Positions 58,421 to 64,000 of a stretch of 64,000 bases of DNA are shown here, in pieces. Origin of the DNA: Xiashengella succiniciproducens (GTDB lineage Bacteria > Bacteroidota > Bacteroidia > Bacteroidales > Marinilabiliaceae); NCBI RefSeq assembly GCF_023674465.1, contig NZ_CP098400.1, forward strand, positions 744,001 to 808,000, read 5' to 3'. Every line of letters starts with the position of its first letter. Position 1 is the stretch's first letter. The translations under genes were made by a program, and so were the position numbers. The notes below the pieces were generated by a model, which did no database searches, was not told the DNA's origin, and saw nothing but the letters and a program-made list of their open reading frames with translations.

Positions 58421-60532
58421 ATGACCATAAAAAAAAGCATAATGTTCAGGATGGGGGTTATTTACCTGTTCTTCCTGGCTCTTGCTTTGTGGTTGTGTAT
58501 TGAGATTATTAACCTTAAGTTTATCCAGGCAGACAAGTGGAAAACCCAGTCACATGAGGTTGAGCGCAGTGAGAACATAGTAATGCCCAACCGTGGTGAT
58601 ATCCTTGATGTTAATGGTAAGAAACTTGCCACATCGGTACCATCGTACCGCCTTTATATGGACCTTTTGGCCGAAGGTCTCACTGATGCTAAATTCAATT
58701 CCAACATAGACTCTCTGTCAATATGCCTGGCCAATTTCTTCAAAGACAAAAGTGCTGCCGCATACAAGCGTGACCTTCAACTTGCCCGTCAGAAAGGCAG
58801 GCGTTATCACCTTGTCAATCCAATGCGCCTGTCATATACCGAGTTTCAGGTGGTCAACAAATTCCCGATTTTCAGAGAAGGGCGCAATAAGGGTGGTTTT
58901 ATTCCAGAACAGTTGGACCGTCGCCAGCAACCATTCGGCAGCCTTGCCTCACGAACCATCGGCAAGATGTACGGTGAGAGTACCAAGGGTGGTATGCTCG
59001 GTCTCGAGAGGGCTTATGACGACAAGCTCCGTGGTACTCCTGGCACCAGTGTTATGAAACGGATCTCAGGACGCTGGGTTCCGGAAGTTGTCACTCCTCC
59101 TATCGACGGTTACGATGTAGTAAGCACAATAGATATCAGCATACAGGATGTAGCTGAGCATGCCCTACGTAAGCAGCTTGTCAGACACAATGCCGACCAC
59201 GGGGTCGCCATCCTTATGGAGGTACAGACAGGTGCAATAAAGGCCATGGTCAACCTTCACAGGCTAAGTTCCGGAGTGTATGTTGAAGACTACTTCAACT
59301 ATGCAATCGGTGCCGCCACAGAGCCCGGCTCTACTTTCAAGCTCTTTTCACTTATGGCCGCACTTGAAGATGGCGTTGTCAAGGTTACCGATTCCATTGA
59401 TACCGGCAATGGAGCCTACCGCTTTTACGACCGTATAATGCGCGACAGTCAGCAGGGTGGCTATGGCATGCTAAGCGTTTCGGAAGTCCTTGAGAAATCA
59501 TCCAATATCGGTATTGCCAAAATAATCTACGAAAATTACAAGGACAACCCAAGGCGCTTTGTTGACCGTCTTTACAATATGGGTATAAACAAACCATTGG
59601 GAATAGAATTACTAGGAGAAGACCGTCCCCTGATCAAGTATCCGGGTGATAATTCATGGTCGGGCACCACCCTCCCATGGATGTCCATGGGTTATGAGGT
59701 CAAGATGACCCCTCTGCAACTACTAACTTATTATAATGCCGTAGCCAACAAGGGTAAGGCGGTCAGGCCAATGTTTGTCAAAGGACTGAGTCATCACGGT
59801 AAGATGGTGGAACGATACTCACCTGTGGTATTAAACAGTTCTATAGCCTCGAGACACACTATTGAGGCTGTACATCAGATTCTGATTGGTGTTGTGGAAC
59901 GTGGTACTGCAAGGAATATCCGCAACAGCAACTACTCAATAGCCGGAAAGACAGGTACTGCCCAGGTAGCCAAGGGTAGCCAGGGTTACCAAAGCGGTGG
60001 TGTTGAATACCAGGCTTCGTTTGTAGGTTATTTCCCTGCAGAGAGACCTCGTTATTCATGTATTGTAGTGGTGTCAGCACCATCCAACAACGTTTATTAC
60101 GGTAACATAGTTGCCGGATCAGTGTTCAGGGAGATCGCCGACCGGGTATATGCAACAGGCTTTGACTTTGTTGTGGAATCTCAATGGAAGCCGGGCAGGG
60201 AAGATCATGTATATCCATACTCCAAGGGTGGCACCTTCGATGATATAAGGACCATCTTCAGGGAACTGGATTATCCTGTCTATGCTGTCGGTTCCGCAAA
60301 GGAATGGGTTTCTACAACAGCAGCCGACAGTGGTATCGTTATCAGACCTAAGCCCATGCCCAATGGTGTAGTGCCTTCGGTTATTGGTATGGGAGCACGT
60401 GATGCCGTGTCATTGCTAGAAAATGCAGGTCTCCAGGTTCACTTGCAGGGAGTGGGACGGGTAGTGTCGCAGTCCATTCAGGCAGGATCAAAGATAAGGC
60501 CGGGAAGTACGATTTTTATAAGACTCGAATAG
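58421..60532 (+). CDS. ftsI: Division transpeptidase (PBP, FtsI type) with C-terminal PASTA domain
   Basis: This 703-aa class B penicillin-binding protein has an N-terminal TM (residues 10-31) and a dimerisation domain starting NRGDILDVNGKKLATSVPSYRLY. The transpeptidase domain carries SxxK STFK (Ser304, Lys307), SxN SSN (360-362) and KTG in IAGKTGTAQVAK (about 505). It ends with a single PASTA domain (VVPSVIGMGARDAVSLLENAGL, last 65 residues), as usual in this phylum. It cross-links septal peptidoglycan. It starts at ATG 58421, 126 bp after the FtsL-like gene, in a gap with no other gene. Confidence 0.95.
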   Translation: MTIKKSIMFRMGVIYLFFLALALWLCIEIINLKFIQADKWKTQSHEVERSENIVMPNRGDILDVNGKKLATSVPSYRLYMDLLAEGLTDAKFNSNIDSLSICLANFFKDKSAAAYKRDLQLARQKGRRYHLVNPMRLSYTEFQVVNKFPIFREGRNKGGFIPEQLDRRQQPFGSLASRTIGKMYGESTKGGMLGLERAYDDKLRGTPGTSVMKRISGRWVPEVVTPPIDGYDVVSTIDISIQDVAEHALRKQLVRHNADHGVAILMEVQTGAIKAMVNLHRLSSGVYVEDYFNYAIGAATEPGSTFKLFSLMAALEDGVVKVTDSIDTGNGAYRFYDRIMRDSQQGGYGMLSVSEVLEKSSNIGIAKIIYENYKDNPRRFVDRLYNMGINKPLGIELLGEDRPLIKYPGDNSWSGTTLPWMSMGYEVKMTPLQLLTYYNAVANKGKAVRPMFVKGLSHHGKMVERYSPVVLNSSIASRHTIEAVHQILIGVVERGTARNIRNSNYSIAGKTGTAQVAKGSQGYQSGGVEYQASFVGYFPAERPRYSCIVVVSAPSNNVYYGNIVAGSVFREIADRVYATGFDFVVESQWKPGREDHVYPYSKGGTFDDIRTIFRELDYPVYAVGSAKEWVSTTAADSGIVIRPKPMPNGVVPSVIGMGARDAVSLLENAGLQVHLQGVGRVVSQSIQAGSKIRPGSTIFIRLE

Positions 60533-60555
60533 TACGAAACTGAAATATTGGGTTT

Positions 60556-62013
60556 ATGAAAACATTTAATGATTACATAAAATGCCTTGCAGTGGTAGAG
60601 GAGAGGGGTGATGTTAATCCACCGGTAGCCGGGATAAGTTTTGATTCACGCAAGGCAGCCGCTGATCTGATCTTTGTTGCCATCCGTGGATGGAAGACCG
60701 ATGGTCATCTCTATATTCCCGCTGCAGTTGAGGCAGGTTGCAAAATGATAGTATGTGAGGAACTTCCCGCTGAACTCCGTGAAGGGGTACGCTACATAAG
60801 GGTGGCCGACAGTTCTGAAGCCCTTGCCAAGCTTGCTGCAGAGCATTACAACCACCCTACTCGTGAACTTAAGGTAGTGGGGGTAACCGGGACCAACGGC
60901 AAGACTACTGTAGCGACACTACTATACAAGCTGGCCGGTTATCTGGGTTACAGAGCCGGACTTTGTTCCACAGTGGCCAACTATATTGGTGATACCAAAC
61001 TTGACACTACACATACTACCCCTGATGCATTGACACTTCAGGCACTTATGCGCAAAATGGCTGATGAGGGATGCGACTATTGTTTTATGGAGGTCAGCTC
61101 CCACTCCGTGGTTCAGAAACGCATCGCTGAAATTGACTTTAAAGGGGGAATTTTCACAAATATTACACATGATCATTTGGATTATCATGTTACCTTCGAT
61201 GCTTATCTGAAAGCCAAGAAGGGCTTCTTTGACGGACTTGGAAAACAAGCTTTTGCGCTTGTTAATGCTGATGATCGTAACGGGGATGTGATGGTACAGA
61301 ACTGCTCTGCCCGGAAGCGGAGTTACTCCCTGCGGAGCATGGCCGATTTCAGGGTAAAAGTGGTTGAGAGTCTATTTGAAGGTATGCATCTCGAACTGAA
61401 TGGCAAGGAGCTGTGGACTCCATTTATTGGACGCTTCAATGCGTCCAACCTGGCTGCAGTTTACGGCGCCGCTGTGATGCTGGGCTGGAATGAGAATGAG
61501 GTACTTACTGCCATGAGCACACTCAGACCTGTCGACGGTCGATTTGAAACAATCCGCTCGTCAGAGGGAGTCACTGCTGTGGTTGACTATGCTCATACTC
61601 CCGATGCTCTACAGAATGTGATTGAAGCAATTAATGAGATACGAGGCACCGACAATAACCTGATCACTGTTGTTGGAGCCGGCGGGGACAGGGATGCTAC
61701 CAAGCGTCCTGTGATGGCTGCAGAAGCCGTTAAGGGAAGTACCAAGGTGATACTTACCTCTGACAATCCACGTAGTGAGGATCCTGATAAGATCATCGAG
61801 CAGATGATGGCAGGTGTCGCTTTTGCTGACAGGTCAAAGGTATTGTGTATAACCAACAGAAGAGAGGCCATACGCACTGCGTGCAGCATTGCACAAAAGG
61901 GCGACGTGGTTCTCGTGGCCGGAAAGGGCCATGAGACCTATCAGGAAGTTAAGGGTGTAAAGACTCATTTTGATGACCGGGAGGTGATCAGGGATTTTTT
62001 TGGACAACATTAA
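60556..62013 (+). CDS. murE: UDP-MurNAc-tripeptide ligase MurE (meso-DAP type)
   Basis: This 485-aa Mur ligase has an N-terminal UDP-binding domain with ISFDSRKAAADLIFVA, ATP site VVGVTGTNGKTTVATLLY, then TTPDALTLQALM and MEVSSHSV, and VDYAHTPDALQNVIEAI. DNPRSEDPDKII carries the Asp-Asn-Pro-Arg motif typical of enzymes adding meso-diaminopimelate rather than lysine. It adds the third residue of the peptidoglycan stem in the cytoplasm. It sits 23 bp after the PBP gene in the same operon. Confidence 0.96.
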   Translation: MKTFNDYIKCLAVVEERGDVNPPVAGISFDSRKAAADLIFVAIRGWKTDGHLYIPAAVEAGCKMIVCEELPAELREGVRYIRVADSSEALAKLAAEHYNHPTRELKVVGVTGTNGKTTVATLLYKLAGYLGYRAGLCSTVANYIGDTKLDTTHTTPDALTLQALMRKMADEGCDYCFMEVSSHSVVQKRIAEIDFKGGIFTNITHDHLDYHVTFDAYLKAKKGFFDGLGKQAFALVNADDRNGDVMVQNCSARKRSYSLRSMADFRVKVVESLFEGMHLELNGKELWTPFIGRFNASNLAAVYGAAVMLGWNENEVLTAMSTLRPVDGRFETIRSSEGVTAVVDYAHTPDALQNVIEAINEIRGTDNNLITVVGAGGDRDATKRPVMAAEAVKGSTKVILTSDNPRSEDPDKIIEQMMAGVAFADRSKVLCITNRREAIRTACSIAQKGDVVLVAGKGHETYQEVKGVKTHFDDREVIRDFFGQH

Positions 62014-62024
62014 TTTAGTAGCTC

Positions 62025-63263
62025 ATGCTGTTTTATATTTATGAACACCTGCAATCATACAATCTCCCGGGACTGGGGATGTTTCAGTATATCACCTTTA
62101 GGTCGGGTATGGCGATTATCCTGTCGTTGCTTATAGCGACGGTTTTCGGGAAGAGACTGATTGGAATACTGCAGAAGAAGCAGATAGGTGAGATAGTACG
62201 TGACCTGGGACTGGAAGGTCAGTATCAAAAGAAGGGGACCCCGACCATGGGAGGTGTTCTGATTATTATCTCGATTCTTATCCCTGTACTGCTTTTTGCC
62301 AGGCTCGACAACGTGTATATCCTGTTGATGATAATCACTGTTGTGTGGCTTGGGACTATTGGTTTTCTCGACGACTACATCAAGGTGTTTAAGAAAGATA
62401 AGAAGGGACTTGCCGGAAGGTTTAAGATACTTGGTCAGGTGGGACTTGGTTTGATAGTAGGACTGACACTGTATTTCTGTGGTGATGTGGTTGCAAGGAT
62501 TAAGACTCCTGTGCCGGCTGAGGAAAAGATTGAAATAATGCAGGAGGAAGCCTCCGTAGCTGCTGTGGTTGTTGAGACTATTAAGGCTCCCGTTACCAAT
62601 GTCCCATTTTTCAAGAACAACAGGATAAATTACAGTTCGATATTCGATTTCCTTGGTGAGAAAGGGAAGTCCTGGGGCTGGGTCTTTTTTGTAATCGTGA
62701 TCACTTTTATTATCACTGCCGTGTCCAACGGGGCCAATATGACCGACGGACTGGATGGGCTGGCTACAGGTGTCTCAGCGATAATAGGTGTTACGCTGGG
62801 AATCTTTGCTTACCTATCGGGCCATACTATCTACGCCGATTATCTCAATATAATGTATATCCCCAACTCGCAGGAGCTGGTTGTCTTTATGGCTGCCTTT
62901 ATCGGTGCTACGGTTGGGTTCCTCTGGTATAACTCCTTCCCGGCTCAGGTCTTTATGGGTGATACTGGAAGTCTTACCATTGGCGGTATCATTGCCGTAT
63001 TCTCAATATTGATAAGGATAGAACTGTTGCTGCCCATACTTTGCGGGGTGTTCTTTGTCGAGAGCCTTTCTGTGATTATTCAGGTAAGCTATTTCAAATA
63101 TACAAAGCGCAAATATGGCGAAGGCAGGAGGATATTCAAAATGGCTCCCCTGCACCACCATTATCAGATGAAGGGATTTGCTGAACCCAAGATAGTGACC
63201 CGTTTCTGGATAGTCAGCCTGCTGCTTGCTGTTCTGACTGTCGTAACACTTAAGATCAGGTAG
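62025..63263 (+). CDS. mraY: Phospho-MurNAc-pentapeptide transferase MraY
   Basis: This 412-aa polytopic enzyme makes lipid I from UDP-MurNAc-pentapeptide and undecaprenyl phosphate. Signatures are [62 protein letters not shown] and [10 protein letters not shown] (metal-binding and catalytic Asp and His). It has an extra hydrophilic stretch after TM4 (about residues 160-205, with [12 protein letters not shown]), a feature seen in Bacteroidota MraY. It is 11 bp behind murE. Confidence 0.96.
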   Translation: MLFYIYEHLQSYNLPGLGMFQYITFRSGMAIILSLLIATVFGKRLIGILQKKQIGEIVRDLGLEGQYQKKGTPTMGGVLIIISILIPVLLFARLDNVYILLMIITVVWLGTIGFLDDYIKVFKKDKKGLAGRFKILGQVGLGLIVGLTLYFCGDVVARIKTPVPAEEKIEIMQEEASVAAVVVETIKAPVTNVPFFKNNRINYSSIFDFLGEKGKSWGWVFFVIVITFIITAVSNGANMTDGLDGLATGVSAIIGVTLGIFAYLSGHTIYADYLNIMYIPNSQELVVFMAAFIGATVGFLWYNSFPAQVFMGDTGSLTIGGIIAVFSILIRIELLLPILCGVFFVESLSVIIQVSYFKYTKRKYGEGRRIFKMAPLHHHYQMKGFAEPKIVTRFWIVSLLLAVLTVVTLKIR

Positions 63264-63265
63264 GA

Positions 63266-64000
63266 ATGCAAAAGGAACTTGTAATACTGGGTGCTGGTGA
63301 AAGCGGCGTTGCTGCAGCCTTGCTTGCAAAAGCAAAGGGTATTCCTGTGTTTGTAAGCGACAGCAGCACTATTGCGGAGAGGTTCAGAGCCGAACTGACT
63401 TCTGCCGGAATCACTTTTGAGGAGGGTGGCCATAGCAGGGATAGGATATTGGCTGCAGCTGAGGTAATCAAGAGTCCCGGTATTCCTGATAAGGTTGCGC
63501 TTATAAAGGACCTTGACCATGCAGGCATTCCGGTAATCTCGGATATCGAATTTGCAGCCCGTTACTCAAAGGCCCATATTGTTGGGATAACAGGCAGTAA
63601 CGGCAAGACAACGACTACACTGTGGATTTACCATATACTTAAGGTGGCCGGAATAGATGCTACCCTTTCGGGAAATGTGGGTGTCAGTCCCTGTCGTCAG
63701 CTTGCCGACAGAGATCCTGCAGTCTTTGTGATGGAACTAAGCAGTTTTCAACTCGACAGGATGTACCGCACAAGGGTCAACACTGCTGTGTTGACCAATA
63801 TCACACCCGATCACCTTGACAGGTATGATTACAAGTTTGAAAACTATCTTAACTCCAAACTGAGGATACTGCAAAACCAGGGTGAAGGTGACCGCTTTAT
63901 CTGGTGGACGGGAGATGCCGTTATGAAGGAACACTTCAGACCTGAGCTGACTCCCGCCTCTAAAGTGCCTTTCAGCCTGGGTAGTGTGGAACAATGCAGT
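63266..64000 (+). CDS. murD: UDP-MurNAc-alanine--D-glutamate ligase MurD, N-terminal part (cut by window end)
   Basis: The gene starts at ATG 63266, two bp after the mraY stop, and remains open to the last base, giving 245 codons of the usual 440-460. The N-terminal MQKELVILGAGESGVAAALLAKAKG is the UDP-binding Rossmann region. The ATP loop is IVGITGSNGKTTTTLWIYH, followed by LSGNVGVSPCRQL, VFVMELSSFQLD and LTNITPDHLDRY, all classic MurD motifs. It adds D-glutamate to UDP-MurNAc-L-Ala. Nothing abnormal is seen in the visible part. Confidence 0.94.
   Translation, partial: MQKELVILGAGESGVAAALLAKAKGIPVFVSDSSTIAERFRAELTSAGITFEEGGHSRDRILAAAEVIKSPGIPDKVALIKDLDHAGIPVISDIEFAARYSKAHIVGITGSNGKTTTTLWIYHILKVAGIDATLSGNVGVSPCRQLADRDPAVFVMELSSFQLDRMYRTRVNTAVLTNITPDHLDRYDYKFENYLNSKLRILQNQGEGDRFIWWTGDAVMKEHFRPELTPASKVPFSLGSVEQCS

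Overview
The window reads as a chromosomal segment of a Bacteroidota, most likely Bacteroidales. The signs are 6-bladed beta-propeller lipoproteins, NVEALA-type exported peptides, a type II-C CRISPR system with long (46 bp) repeats, promoters of the TTTG / TAnnTTTG kind, a glycine-lipid acyltransferase pair, and a mraZ-rsmH-ftsL-ftsI-murE-mraY-murD cluster. Nothing visible fixes the genus.

Positions 1-14000 hold two tandem, diverged copies of one cassette: O-antigen-ligase-like membrane protein with TPRs, then a structured leader RNA, an NVEALA-type Cys-containing exported peptide, one to three 6-bladed beta-propeller lipoproteins and a CxxC thioredoxin-like lipoprotein. The first ligase is cut by the window edge. 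Copy A is decayed: it has a broken second peptide gene and a propeller gene split by an IS1380-like element. Copy B has a much longer peptide and a frameshifted propeller gene. Short tracts are almost identical between the copies while flanking coding sequence has diverged, which suggests gene conversion. This cassette, with its leader, is the best candidate for an undescribed system.

Positions 14109-22977 are an RND efflux operon: lipoprotein adaptor, two different RND permeases overlapping by 4 bp, and a TolC-like outer membrane protein. Signal peptidase I and a transglutaminase/discoidin lipoprotein follow. Positions 26235-35494 are mixed housekeeping and accessory genes: fluoride channel, GH43 glycosidase, esterase-like hydrolase, GNAT, DUF2089/Yip1-like pair, glycosyltransferase and several unknown exported proteins, separated by clear hairpin terminators.

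Positions 36196-45677 are a complete type II-C CRISPR-Cas locus. The array has 47 intact repeats plus one degenerate repeat, giving 47 spacers of 29-30 nt. cas2, cas1 and cas9 lie on the minus strand. A tracrRNA is encoded on the plus strand, divergent from cas9. The repeat orientation that matches the tracrRNA is plus, so the array faces cas2, and each repeat contains a Bacteroidota-type promoter.

From 45830 to the end the region is core: tadA, aspS, an acyltransferase, a universal stress protein, a SPOR protein, an amidophosphoribosyltransferase-like enzyme, a flavin oxidoreductase without redox cysteines, the glycine-lipid pair, and the division/cell-wall cluster. That cluster is preceded by three TGGGA-like direct repeats spaced as an MraZ operator, and murD is cut by the window end.
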